Both the position numbers and the translations under genes were made by a program. The notes below the pieces were generated by a model. That model did not search any database, was not told the DNA's origin, and saw only the letters and a program-made list of their open reading frames with translations. Shown here piece after piece: positions 7,380-14,646 of a DNA stretch of 22,111 bases (positions are counted from its first letter, which is position 1; each line of letters starts with the position of its first letter). The DNA comes from CAZWKX01 sp964633975 (lineage in GTDB: Bacteria > Actinomycetota > Acidimicrobiia > Spongiisociales > UBA11373): positions 1-22,111 of the forward strand of contig CAZWKX010000034.1 in assembly GCA_964633975.1 (NCBI GenBank), written 5' to 3'.

Positions 7380-8300
7380 GTGGGCTACGTCATCGAGGTG
7401 GAGCGCCTGAAAAAGGCCTACGGCGAGGTCATCGCTGTCGATGAAGTGTCCTTCGCCGTTGAAGAGGGTGAGATCTTCGGCATCCTCGGTCCCAACGGCG
7501 CAGGCAAGACGACGGCCGTCGAGTGCCTCCAAGGCTTGAGGCGCCCCGATGCCGGCCGGCTGCGGGTACTCGGACTCGACCCGCAGCGCGGGGAGCGCGA
7601 GCTGAGAGGCCGGATCGGCTCGCAGCTGCAGGAATCCAGCCTGCCTGACCGCATCAGGGTGTGGGAGGCCCTGGACCTCTTCGCCTCTCTGAGCCCGAAG
7701 GCTGCCGACTGGGAAGGGCTCATCGGGCAGTGGGGGCTCGCTTCGAAACGAAACGCGTCGTTTTCGAGCCTCTCAGGGGGGCAACGACAGCGCCTTTTTG
7801 TGGCCCTCGCCCTGGTCAACAACCCCGAAGTCGTGTTCCTGGACGAGATGACCACAGGCCTCGATCCGGCGTCTCGCCGAGTCGCCTGGGACCTCGTCGC
7901 CGCCATCAGGGAGCGGGGTACGACGGTGGTCCTCGTCACGCACTTCATGGACGAGGCAGAGCGCCTGTGTGACCGCCTGGCCGTCTTCGACTCGGGTCAT
8001 GTGGTTGCCATGGGCCGGCCTCAGGACCTCATCAACGAGTACGCCCCGCAGGTGCTGGTGCGTTTCAGCGCGGACCGTGCCGACCTGGGCTTCCTGGAAG
8101 AGCTGGCGCAGGTCGACTCGGTGAAACGAAGTCGCAACAGGGTCGAGGTATCGGGCAGTGGTCCGGTGTTGGCACTGGTAGCGGCCGCGCTCGTGGAGCG
8201 GGGTATTGTGCCCACCGACCTACGTGCGGAGCGGGCCAGCCTCGAAGACGTCTTCCTCGCCTTGACCGGAGGCCGATTCGAAGAGGAGGCGGCGACGTGA
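7380..8300 (+). CDS. ABC exporter ATP-binding protein (DrrA/CcmA-like)
   Basis: The 306-residue protein is an ABC ATPase: Walker A GPNGAGKTT (37-45), Q-loop near SQLQESS, signature LSGGQRQR (131-138), Walker B VVFLDE (151-156) with the following D-loop GLDPAS, and switch His188 in LVTHFMDEAERLCDR. The C-terminal 80 residues form the extension typical of ABC-2 exporter ATPases. The start is GTG at 7380, three residues before the first strand; no Shine-Dalgarno is seen and TAGCCT lies 10 nt upstream. The stop overlaps the start of the permease gene by 4 nt, so the two are translationally coupled and should form one exporter. Such pairs move drugs, lipids or polysaccharides; the cargo cannot be inferred. 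Confidence 0.93.
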   Translation: MGYVIEVERLKKAYGEVIAVDEVSFAVEEGEIFGILGPNGAGKTTAVECLQGLRRPDAGRLRVLGLDPQRGERELRGRIGSQLQESSLPDRIRVWEALDLFASLSPKAADWEGLIGQWGLASKRNASFSSLSGGQRQRLFVALALVNNPEVVFLDEMTTGLDPASRRVAWDLVAAIRERGTTVVLVTHFMDEAERLCDRLAVFDSGHVVAMGRPQDLINEYAPQVLVRFSADRADLGFLEELAQVDSVKRSRNRVEVSGSGPVLALVAAALVERGIVPTDLRAERASLEDVFLALTGGRFEEEAAT

Positions 8301-9037
8301 GGACGACCACGAAGCTGGCCCTCGTCGAGCTGAAGCTGTTCAGCCGGGAGCCGCTGACCGTGGTCTTCGCCCTGGCCCTGCCTCTGATGACGCTGTTTGT
8401 TCTCGGTGGGGTCTTCGGCAACGAGGCCGACCCCGAGTTCTATCGGGGTTTTGGACCGGTCAACTACTACACCCCCGCATACGTCGGCCTCGTCCTGGCC
8501 TCCATCGGGGTGCTGAGCATCCCCATTCATCTCGCCGGCAATCGTGAACGCGGCGTGTTGCGGCGGTTCCGAGCCTTTTCGGTGTCGCTGTGGGCGGTCG
8601 TGGGCGCTGAGGTGCTGGTGAGCCTGTGCATCGCCGTGGTGAGCGCTTTTGTGCTCGTTGTGGCGTCGGTCCTGGTGTACGACGTGAGTTGGCCTCAGTC
8701 CCCGGCCCTCTACGTCGCCGCCTTCGGCGTGAGTTCGCTCTGCTTCGCCTCGATCGGCGTGTTGCTCGGCTCGCTGATGCCCAGCGCCCGCGCCGCCCAA
8801 GCGGGCGGCATGCTGCTGTGGTTCACCATGATGTTCGTCGGCGGCGTCGGACCGCCGCCGGAGGTGCTCAACACACTGCTACGGATCATCGGCGACTACA
8901 CGCCGCTCAAGCACGTCGTGATCGCGCTGCAGGATCCGTGGCTCGGCCTCGGGTGGAATTGGGGTGAGATCGGGATCCTGACCGCGGTGGTGCTGGTTTG
9001 TGGACTGGCGACCGAGTACACCTTCAGGTGGGAGTGA
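8297..9037 (+). CDS. ABC-2 type exporter permease
   Basis: This 246-residue membrane protein starts with a GTG inside the GTGA overlap with its ATPase gene. It shows about six hydrophobic segments (roughly 20-40, 58-82, 100-126, 135-157, 168-185, 222-240). Family features include the cytosolic NRERGVLRRFRAFSV between the second and third helices, which is the coupling-helix region, and the GSLMPSARAAQAGGMLLWFTMMFVGGV stretch, part of the ABC2 membrane domain. The late segment DYTPLKHVVIALQDPW is also typical of the family. Together with the upstream ATPase it forms a complete exporter, probably a homodimer of each subunit. No regulator or accessory gene is in the same transcript; a 99-bp gap follows before the convergent methyltransferase gene. 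Confidence 0.88.
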   Translation: MRTTTKLALVELKLFSREPLTVVFALALPLMTLFVLGGVFGNEADPEFYRGFGPVNYYTPAYVGLVLASIGVLSIPIHLAGNRERGVLRRFRAFSVSLWAVVGAEVLVSLCIAVVSAFVLVVASVLVYDVSWPQSPALYVAAFGVSSLCFASIGVLLGSLMPSARAAQAGGMLLWFTMMFVGGVGPPPEVLNTLLRIIGDYTPLKHVVIALQDPWLGLGWNWGEIGILTAVVLVCGLATEYTFRWE

Positions 9038-9111
9038 GCCGACTTCGCTGGAGCCGGAGCCGCCAAGATCCAGATGGCAGCCGGCAGAACGTCGGCGCCG
9101 AATGTTCTTTC

Positions 9112-9125
9112 GCCTTCTGCATTCT
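9112..9125. repeat. Third copy of the 14-bp GCCTTCTGCATTCT unit
   Basis: This is an exact match to 475-488, located in the 99-bp gap between two convergent genes. No hairpin is evident around it. Confidence 0.4.
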
Positions 9126-9136
9126 GCGTTGTGTCT

Positions 9137-9910
9137 TCAGCCCCCTTTTGGGCGGCAGTGATTGCAGGGTCGGTAGCCCGCTGCCTCCGCTTGGCCAGCG
9201 TTGGCGAACTCGACGCGGTGCGACTCGGTGATGTGCAGGGCGTGACGGCAGCCGGGGTAGCAGTAGATCCGGGTCGTGTTGCTGCCCAGGAGCCGCACGC
9301 CCCGGCCCGCCTGTCTCTCGTAGGCGGCGGTGTCGAGCCCTTCCGCCTCGAGGAGGCGGCGCTTGTTCTTGTCCTCGCCGAGCGAGTACCGGCCCAGGCG
9401 GCCGTCCGACCGAACCACACGGTGGCAGGGCACCAGGAAAGGCACGGGGTTTGTGGCCAGGGCCCGCCCCACCGCCCGCACTGCCTTCGGGTTGCCGATC
9501 TCGTGGGCCACCCAGGCATAGGGGCGGACCTCGCCGAGTGGGATTTCCGCAGTCTTGTGCAGCACGGAGGCGTGGAAAGGGCTCAGGCCGCGCAGGTCGA
9601 GGGAAAGGTCACCTGTATGGCCCGTCTCGATGCCTCGGGCAAGAGATGCGGAAAGGGTTGCCGGGGCGTCGGCGGCATATGCGGGACGGCCGAAACGCTC
9701 CCGGAATCTCCGTTCGAAGGCGTCGGGTGTCTCTGCGATGTCGATGAACGAGATCCCATGCTCGTTGAAGGCGATGTACAGGGGTCCTAGAGGGCTGGAG
9801 CTGGTCACATAGCCGTCGGCTAGGCCGGTTTTGAGGAGCACGGCGGGGAGCATGGTCTCCGGCGCCGCCTCACGCAAGCCGGCCAGTCGATCCGTCAGTC
9901 GGTTGTCCAT
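9137..9910 (-). CDS. Methylated-DNA-protein cysteine methyltransferase with C-terminal Ada zinc domain
   Basis: This 257-residue protein joins two DNA-repair modules in reverse of the classic Ada order. Residues about 30-195 are an Ogt/MGMT-type O6-alkylguanine-DNA methyltransferase, with the acceptor in PCHRV (Cys162) and YSLGEDKNKRRLLEAEG after it. Residues about 208-255 are an Ada metal-binding domain: CYPGC (Cys217, Cys221) and CNHC (Cys249, Cys252), matching the spacing of E. coli Ada Cys38/42/69/72, where Cys38 takes methyl groups from phosphotriesters. No AraC helix-turn-helix is present. Residues 1-28 form an extra helix (RLTDRLAGLREAAPETMLP) of unknown role. The ATG at 9910 lies 16 nt inside the end of the upstream ECF sigma gene, with GGAGG 6-10 nt upstream, so the genes are coupled. 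Repair by direct reversal is well supported; sensing or sigma control is inferred from context. Confidence 0.88.
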   Translation of the reverse strand: MDNRLTDRLAGLREAAPETMLPAVLLKTGLADGYVTSSSPLGPLYIAFNEHGISFIDIAETPDAFERRFRERFGRPAYAADAPATLSASLARGIETGHTGDLSLDLRGLSPFHASVLHKTAEIPLGEVRPYAWVAHEIGNPKAVRAVGRALATNPVPFLVPCHRVVRSDGRLGRYSLGEDKNKRRLLEAEGLDTAAYERQAGRGVRLLGSNTTRIYCYPGCRHALHITESHRVEFANAGQAEAAGYRPCNHCRPKGG

Positions 9911-10470
9911 TGTGCCTCCTCCAGGTCGTGTCGCAGGCGGGCCAGACCTCGGTGCACGTCGGCCTTGACCGTCCCCACCGGGCGGTCCAGTGCTTTGGCG
10001 ATCTCGGTGTACGTGAGGCCGACGACGTGGCGGAGTGCCACCGCCAGTCGCATTTGCCAGGGCAGCGTCGACAGGTGGCCGGCGAGAGTCGAGCGCTCGT
10101 CGGCGGCGATTGCATCGTGCTCCGGTCCGGCGTCGGTGGCGTGCAGCGTCTCGGGCAGCGGGGTCTCGGGGTGCCGGGCCCTGGTTCGAGCCCGATTGCG
10201 GCACAGGTTGACGGCGATGGTCCATAGCCATGCCCGGAGCCGAAGGGCCATGATGCGATCCGTCGAGTAGCCGTCGAGAGCGCGGTAGGCCCGGACGAAC
10301 GTCTCCTGGGTCACGTCCTCGGCGTCGGGCCGGTTTCCGGTGAGCCGGATGGCGCCGGAGAAGATGTCGTCTTGTGTGGCGCGCACCAGGTCGGGGAAGG
10401 CGGCGCCGACGTCGGCGGCCAGGGCCGCCGCCAGCTCCCCGAGGTCCTGGTGGCCCAACATGCGGCTCAT
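9895..10470 (-). CDS. ECF RNA polymerase sigma factor coupled to an alkylation-repair gene
   Basis: The 191-residue protein has ECF region 2 (about 25-95, including AEDVTQETFVRAYRAL and RLRAWLWTIAVNLCRNRAR) and region 4 (about 128-185, with LTYTEIAKALDRPVGTVKADVHRGLARLR). It lacks region 3 and has no C-terminal extension. The start is either the ATG at 10470 or the one at 10461: the strong GGAGGTGA abuts the first, with GGAGG only 3 nt away, and is 12 nt from the second. Its end overlaps the methyltransferase/Ada start by 16 nt. No conventional anti-sigma gene adjoins it, so the repair protein occupies that slot. An AACC element upstream resembles those before the other two ECF genes here. 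The target regulon is unknown. Confidence 0.9.
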   Translation of the reverse strand: MSRMLGHQDLGELAAALAADVGAAFPDLVRATQDDIFSGAIRLTGNRPDAEDVTQETFVRAYRALDGYSTDRIMALRLRAWLWTIAVNLCRNRARTRARHPETPLPETLHATDAGPEHDAIAADERSTLAGHLSTLPWQMRLAVALRHVVGLTYTEIAKALDRPVGTVKADVHRGLARLRHDLEEAQWTTD

Positions 10471-10479
10471 TCACCTCCA

Positions 10480-10505
10480 AGAACACCGGACGAAGCCGCC
10501 GGGTT
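10480..10505 (-). promoter_or_regulatory. Possible ECF-type promoter of the sigma/methyltransferase unit
   Basis: On the minus strand AACC (10505-10502) is followed after 16 nt by TGTTCT (10485-10480), 9 nt before the sigma ATG. The -35 part matches those upstream of the other two ECF genes in the window, but the -10 part (TGTTCT versus CGGTTA and CGATTA) does not match well, so confidence is low. Confidence 0.3.
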
Positions 10506-10556
10506 GCACGTGTAGCGTTGCAGTACCGTCAGCATGCTCGCGTCGAGGGAGTCACC

Positions 10557-11009
10557 ATGCCCATCGGAAACGCCATCGTCAGTGGAGTGCTGCGCTCGCC
10601 GCTGCACCGGATGATGAGCCGCTCACTGATGCTGCTCAAGTACAGGGGTCGCCGCACCGGAAAGGAGTACACCATCCCTGTGGGCTACGTGCGCAACGGC
10701 GACGAGATCATTGTGCTGGCCGGCAGGGCCGACACCAAGTCGTGGTGGAGGGGCATGCGGGGGCCGCAGCAGGTTGAGGCCTGTCTCGGGCGCACCTGGA
10801 AGAAGGGCGTGGCCCGGGCGGTCGAGAGAGAGGATGCCGTGGAGCGCATGAGGGTCTACCTCGAGGCCCAGCCGCGAATGGCCAAGATGCTGAGGGTGGT
10901 GCGGGATGCCGAAGGCAAGATCTCGATTGAGGGGGCCCGCCGCGCCGTCGAGGGCAGCGTGGTTGTGGTGATTCAGCTCGGGGGCGAGAAGCGGGACAGT
11001 ACCGCATGA
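10557..11009 (+). CDS. F420-dependent (deazaflavin) nitroreductase/quinone reductase family protein
   Basis: The 150-residue protein resembles the Ddn-like split-beta-barrel family (PF04075), whose members use reduced coenzyme F420 to reduce quinones, nitro compounds and other substrates. The family signature YRGRRTGKEYTIPVGYVRNGDEIIV lies at about 27-51, followed by GRADTKSWWRGMRG, a glycan-free loop that contacts the cofactor in known members. The frame is open upstream, but the ATG at 10557 is chosen because GAGGGAG lies 5 nt before it and the family N-terminus begins there. It is divergent from the ECF sigma gene across 86 bp, and its stop overlaps the next ATG by 4 nt (ATGA). The physiological substrate is unknown; the presence of this family implies that the organism makes F420. 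Confidence 0.8.
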   Translation: MPIGNAIVSGVLRSPLHRMMSRSLMLLKYRGRRTGKEYTIPVGYVRNGDEIIVLAGRADTKSWWRGMRGPQQVEACLGRTWKKGVARAVEREDAVERMRVYLEAQPRMAKMLRVVRDAEGKISIEGARRAVEGSVVVVIQLGGEKRDSTA

Positions 11010-11634
11010 GCAGCGGCGCCGGCTTGGCGTTGTCTGTCGTCATCGTGGCTGTGTTGTTTGCGTTCTGGGTGATGCTGTCCGTCTGTCGGGGTACGAGCAG
11101 ACGAATGCTTGGGAAGATACGTGGGGGCTTACCTGGGGTGGGGCGCTGGCCAGGAACGCCGCTTTTCCACGGGACGAGATCGGCAGGAAGCTGGGCCTGG
11201 CCTTCGGGCCGGAGCCGCCGCGGCTGAGCGGCACCGTCGACGGCTTTGCGGTGGAGGTGACTATCGGTGGCCGGTCGTCGGGTGCTATCGGGGACCAGGG
11301 GCGCCGCCAGTGAGTGGGGGGCATTCACACTGCGGCCGCGCTTGGGGCATTCAGGGAGTTCATCGATGACGACTACAGGCCGGAGAGCCTCTCCGGAGTG
11401 GACAGGATCTGGTACCGCGTTGGTTATCGCCCCGCGGGCCTGGGTGGGTCGATTGGGGGCGGCAGGGTCAAACGTCTGGGGCTGGGGAAGGCGCGGCGAG
11501 GCGTCTTCGGAACGTTGGACCTCGGCGAGGGCTCAAGGCGAGAGGGTCGGCTAGGTGGCCGGCCGGCCGCTGCCAGCACCCTGCTGGAGGGGTTCCGCAA
11601 CGTGCACCGACACCGACATCACCGTGGAGCATGA
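11006..11634 (+). pseudogene. Broken membrane-anchored protein gene (5' and middle parts)
   Basis: The ATG at 11006 overlaps the stop of the F420 gene and opens a 73-codon frame whose first 27 residues form a clean membrane helix (ALSVVIVAVLFAFWVMLSV), but the rest reads as noise. Protein-like sequence then continues one frame over from about 11092 (YEQTNAWEDTWGL, then LGLAFGPEPPRLSGTVDGFAVEV), meets a TGA at 11311-11313, and resumes in the same frame (FREFIDDDYRPESLSGVDRIWYRVGYRP, FGTLDLGEG, GGRPAAASTLLEGFRNV). Near 11600 the sensible reading returns to the first frame and runs into the next entry. This needs two compensating frameshifts and one stop. Either the gene is decaying or the assembly has local errors. 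I do not recognise the family. Confidence 0.5.
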
Positions 11635-12208
11635 GCCATGGGACCGATCTCTGCAGAGGGCGCTTCTGATCATCGATCGTATGGTGGAGGCAGCCAGCAC
11701 TCTGACCGGCTTATCGCGTAGGTCGCAGGAGCAGCCGCCGGACGTGGAGGCCGAGGAGCCCGCCCACCCAGCGCCGCCGGCGAGCTTCGGGGCCTTCGAG
11801 GCCCCGGAACGTGTCGCCGGCCGGAGTGTGGGGCCGTCGCCGGGGGACGTGGCCGTCGAAGTTTTTGGTCCAGGCCGGTCTTCGTTTGAGGTGGAGAGGA
11901 TCTTTGCGGATCGGTTTGCGGGTCGGGAGGTGTTCTGGCACGGCGCCTTGAAGCAAGTGGTGACGGTACGTTCGGATCTGAGTTTCGGTGGCGGGCCGGG
12001 GACCAAGGCGTTGATGACGGTGCACAGGTTGCCGGCCGACCTGTATGGGGGTCGGGATGTGGATGCGGTGGTGTGGCTGCCCGTGGAGTCCTATGAGCAC
12101 CTGCGGGATGGGGTTGGGGAGGAGATCTCATTCCGGGGGGTTCTGCTGCGTTGTGATCCGCTGCCACGGAGCCTGTATGTGGCGGAAGGCGGGCCGATCG
12201 AAGCGTAG
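11555..12208 (+). CDS. Hypothetical protein, probable C-terminal part of the broken gene
   Basis: The frame is open for 217 codons from a GTG at 11555, but convincing sequence begins at TDTDITVEHEPWDRSLQRALLIIDRMVEAAS (about residue 18 on). A Pro/Glu/Ala linker (about 55-90) leads to a compact domain (about 100-210) with FADRFAGREVFWHGALKQVV and ISFRGVLLRCDPLPRSLYVAEG, whose beta-rich pattern could be an OB-fold; that is only an impression. An internal ATG at 11681 is in frame. It most likely was the C-terminal half of one protein with the membrane segment encoded at 11006. Whether it is still expressed alone cannot be told: there is no Shine-Dalgarno at 11555. Base composition is more G-rich on the coding strand than in its neighbours. 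Confidence 0.5.
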   Translation: MAGRPLPAPCWRGSATCTDTDITVEHEPWDRSLQRALLIIDRMVEAASTLTGLSRRSQEQPPDVEAEEPAHPAPPASFGAFEAPERVAGRSVGPSPGDVAVEVFGPGRSSFEVERIFADRFAGREVFWHGALKQVVTVRSDLSFGGGPGTKALMTVHRLPADLYGGRDVDAVVWLPVESYEHLRDGVGEEISFRGVLLRCDPLPRSLYVAEGGPIEA

Positions 12209-12274
12209 GGGCGCGCCGGTATGGCGGCTGCCCTTACAGCAGGCTTTAGGCGAGCGCAAGCGGCCCATCTGCTC

Positions 12275-12280
12275 TACGGT
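12275..12280 (+). promoter_or_regulatory. Candidate -10 element of a leaderless promoter (kinase-like gene)
   Basis: TACGGT fits TANNNT and is exactly 6 nt (GCGGCC) before the ATG at 12287, where the family N-terminus begins. No Shine-Dalgarno precedes this ATG. This element argues for 12287 over the upstream in-frame ATG at 12221. Confidence 0.5.
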
Positions 12281-12286
12281 GCGGCC

Positions 12287-12952
12287 ATGACGCCGCCTCG
12301 CCTGGCCGTGATCCAGACGCTCGCAGATGCCGTGGTCTCTCTGCGGCGGCCTCATCCGGTGCGGGTGGCCATCGACGGCATCGACAATGCCGGCAAGACC
12401 GTGCTGGCCGACGAGATGGCCGCGTTGGTGGAGAGACGGGGACGCCCGGTGTTGCGAGCCTCCATCGACGGGTTTCATCGACCGCGGGCCGAGCGGCTTC
12501 GGCGCGGGGCTCTGTCGGCGGAGGGCTACTACTACGACTCGTTCGATTACGGCGCGCTGCGCCGCTGTCTGCTCGAACCCCTTGGTCCAGGCGGCGACCT
12601 GGTGTGCCGTACCGCCGTCTTCGACCTCGAAGCCGACACCACCGTGGAGCCCGGGCCGACGGCGGTGTCCACCGACACCGTGCTTCTCTTCGACGGGGTG
12701 TTCCTGCAGCGCCCCGAGCTGGGGTACTGCTGGGATCTCGTCGTCTTAGTCGAGGTCTCGTTCGAGGAGGCGCTGCGCCGGGCCCGGATACGTGATGAAG
12801 GCCGATTCGGCGACGAGCTGGAAACGAGGTACCTGAAGCGATACCTGCCGGGCCAGCGCCTCTATCTCGAGCAGTGCCGTCCGATGGAGCACGCCGACTT
12901 CATCGTCGATAACAGCAGGCCAGAGCAGCCGCGGCTGCTGGCCCAGACGTAG
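12287..12952 (+). CDS. Uridine kinase-like P-loop NTPase
   Basis: The 221-residue protein has a Walker A loop GIDNAGKT (31-38) after the strand VRVAID, then a substrate-site motif ASIDGFHRP (58-66) typical of the uridine kinase/phosphoribulokinase group, YYYDSFDY (about 79-86), a Walker-B-like strand TVLLFDGVFL, and the lid region with RARIRDEGRFGDELETRYLKRYLPGQRLYLE. The ending ADFIVDNSRPEQP is also seen in actinobacterial uridine kinase homologues. It probably phosphorylates a nucleoside or other small alcohol using ATP in the cytosol; true uridine specificity is not certain since these short actinobacterial homologues are largely uncharacterised. The start at 12287 is set by the -10-like TACGGT 6 nt upstream. 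A strong hairpin begins at its stop codon. Confidence 0.8.
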   Translation: MTPPRLAVIQTLADAVVSLRRPHPVRVAIDGIDNAGKTVLADEMAALVERRGRPVLRASIDGFHRPRAERLRRGALSAEGYYYDSFDYGALRRCLLEPLGPGGDLVCRTAVFDLEADTTVEPGPTAVSTDTVLLFDGVFLQRPELGYCWDLVVLVEVSFEEALRRARIRDEGRFGDELETRYLKRYLPGQRLYLEQCRPMEHADFIVDNSRPEQPRLLAQT

Positions 12953-12984
12953 CTGGGGGCGGCTCCACAGGAGCCGCCCCCAGC
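12952..12984. terminator. Bidirectional terminator hairpin between convergent genes
   Basis: The 15-bp stem GCTGGGGGCGGCTCC (12952-12966) pairs perfectly with 12970-12984 around a 3-nt loop (ACA). It lies between the convergent kinase-like gene and the Ig-like repeat gene. Neither side has a U-tract, so termination may depend on hairpin strength alone. Confidence 0.75.
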
Positions 12985-13041
12985 AAGACGCAGACGGACA
13001 TTACGCCAGTGTGGGAGTCCTCTGTTGTATCTGTTGTGTCG

Positions 13042-14646
13042 TCACTCGGGCACCGTGGTGGTCGTGGTCGTCGTCGACGTTGTGGTGGTCGTCGTGGTGC
13101 TGGTCGTAGTCGTAGTGGGCTCCGGTTCGAGCCTGGTGAAGTACAGGGCTTTGTACACGGTCCAGGGCTCGTTGTGCGCCTTGACGAGGAACTGCACGCC
13201 GAAGGGTGCGCTGTTGAAGCACACCTCGACTCCCCAGGTGCCATTGCCGGCAACGGTCGTCGTGTTCCAGCCGTAGGTGCCCTCCGGGTAGCTGCCCACC
13301 CAAATGGCGTCACCCGGGATGCCGGTGCCGCTGTAGTAGACGCAGGCGTTGGTACTGGCGTACTCGACCGGGCTCGCCGTGAAGAGAGCACATCCGCTGC
13401 CCTGAGTCGGTGTGAAAGTGAAGGCGATCTTCTGGCCTGCACCGTTGATGGCCTTCACCGTGAATCCGGAGTTGCAGTAGGCGCCCGAGACGTCGTACTC
13501 GATACGGGCATCCCAAGTACCGTCCGATTCGACGGTGACCTCGGTCCAGCCGAAGGTCCCGTCTGGGTAGTGACCCACCCAAATGGTGTCGCCGGGCTCT
13601 CCGGTGCCCCAGTACTCGCCTACCGGCGGGTTGACGTTGGGGACCGTTCCCTGGTGGGCGGTGAAGCCATACCCGCTGCAGCCGTCGCCAACGACCTTGA
13701 GCTCGAAGAACTGGTAGCCGGTCCAGTCCTCGTCGTGGGCCTTCACACTGAACCACTGCTCGCATGGGGCGTTGGGGAACTCGACCCAGACTTCCCATTG
13801 GCCGTTTGCGCCGACGGTGGTGGTGGCGTGACCGTAGGCTCCTTCGTTGCCCCAGGAGCCGACCCAGACAGTCGTACCGGGTATACCGGTGCCCCAGTAG
13901 AGGTTCTTCGGCGGATTGCCGTCGATGACCTCCCACTTCTGGCTGGCGGTGAACTCGTACGAGATGCACCCCTCTCCCCAGACTCTGAAGGTGAACGCCT
14001 GGTACACGGTCCACGGGACGTCGTGGGCCTTGACCGTAAAGCTGCTGCAGGCGGGGGCATTGGGGAACTCGACCCACACGGCCCATTGGCCGTTCTCGTT
14101 GACGGTGGTCGTCGCTGAGCCGTAGTCGTAGCCGTAGGAGCCGACCCAGATGGTGGTTCCCGGCTCGCCAATGCCGTAGTAGTACGACCTGGGCGGGCTG
14201 GCATCACTCGAGCTGTACTGCTGGTGGGCGGTGAAGACGCCGTCGCCTCCGGGTTCTGTGGTCGATGTGACGTCACCCGGCCCGCCGGGCTCACAATCGG
14301 CCCAGGGCGGGCAGTAGCCGACCGGCTCGAAGGCGCCGCCGTCTCCGGACGATCCGTTGCCGCCGCCGACGAAGACGGGCGTCGAACCGGGCATCGAGCT
14401 CGTGGTGTCGCCGAGAGTGGTTGCTACCGATGTGTCGCCGGCAGCGTCGTCGCCGCCGACGACCCCGGGCAGGGCGTACACCGCCGACCCGATGAGGGCG
14501 ACGATGAGCAGGGTGAAGGCGAACGCGCCCACCCTGCCGAGGCGTCGTTGGTGGATGATTGATCCGATCCCGGCCGGCAAAGCCGCCTTGGCCACGCTCG
14601 ACTTGAGCGACCGGACCGCCCGGGAAGCGCGGGATTCGAGCGTCAT
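13042..14646 (-). CDS. One-pass surface protein with four beta-type repeats, in anti-sigma position
   Basis: The 534-residue protein begins with a basic cytosolic tail of about 37 residues, then one membrane helix (about 38-60) and a Gly/Ser/Thr linker. Four repeats of about 90 residues follow (roughly 138-226, 230-322, 327-418, 421-507). Each has the core GxGxPGxxIWVGS, then a TTTV-NGQW strand, a F-V-KAH segment and, in most, paired cysteines likely forming disulfides. The repeats look like Ig-like or similar beta-sandwich domains. The last 28 residues are nearly all Thr with Ser. The start ATG at 14646 overlaps the stop of the ECF sigma gene by 4 nt, so the cytosolic tail is a plausible sigma-binding anti-sigma element with an exported sensor; this is inference. 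No sortase motif is present, and the Thr tail might be glycosylated. Confidence 0.75.
   Translation of the reverse strand: MTLESRASRAVRSLKSSVAKAALPAGIGSIIHQRRLGRVGAFAFTLLIVALIGSAVYALPGVVGGDDAAGDTSVATTLGDTTSSMPGSTPVFVGGGNGSSGDGGAFEPVGYCPPWADCEPGGPGDVTSTTEPGGDGVFTAHQQYSSSDASPPRSYYYGIGEPGTTIWVGSYGYDYGSATTTVNENGQWAVWVEFPNAPACSSFTVKAHDVPWTVYQAFTFRVWGEGCISYEFTASQKWEVIDGNPPKNLYWGTGIPGTTVWVGSWGNEGAYGHATTTVGANGQWEVWVEFPNAPCEQWFSVKAHDEDWTGYQFFELKVVGDGCSGYGFTAHQGTVPNVNPPVGEYWGTGEPGDTIWVGHYPDGTFGWTEVTVESDGTWDARIEYDVSGAYCNSGFTVKAINGAGQKIAFTFTPTQGSGCALFTASPVEYASTNACVYYSGTGIPGDAIWVGSYPEGTYGWNTTTVAGNGTWGVEVCFNSAPFGVQFLVKAHNEPWTVYKALYFTRLEPEPTTTTTSTTTTTTTSTTTTTTTVPE

Noticed and set aside
10186..10200. GGTTCGAGCCC, resembling a tRNA T-arm
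   Set aside because: It lies inside the ECF sigma coding sequence, with no anticodon arm or acceptor stem around it. The similar GGTTCGAGCC near 13123 lies in the surface protein gene.
9137..10486. Reading the methyltransferase/Ada frame as one 449-residue protein starting at 10486
   Set aside because: The first 192 residues are Arg/Pro-rich noise that overlaps the ECF sigma gene in another frame. The ATG at 9910 has a Shine-Dalgarno and begins sensible sequence.
13009..14118. 369-codon plus-strand frame rich in Val, Gly and Asp
   Set aside because: Antisense to the four-repeat surface protein, whose repeats, membrane helix and overlap with the sigma gene are convincing. The plus-strand frame is a by-product of GC-rich codon usage.
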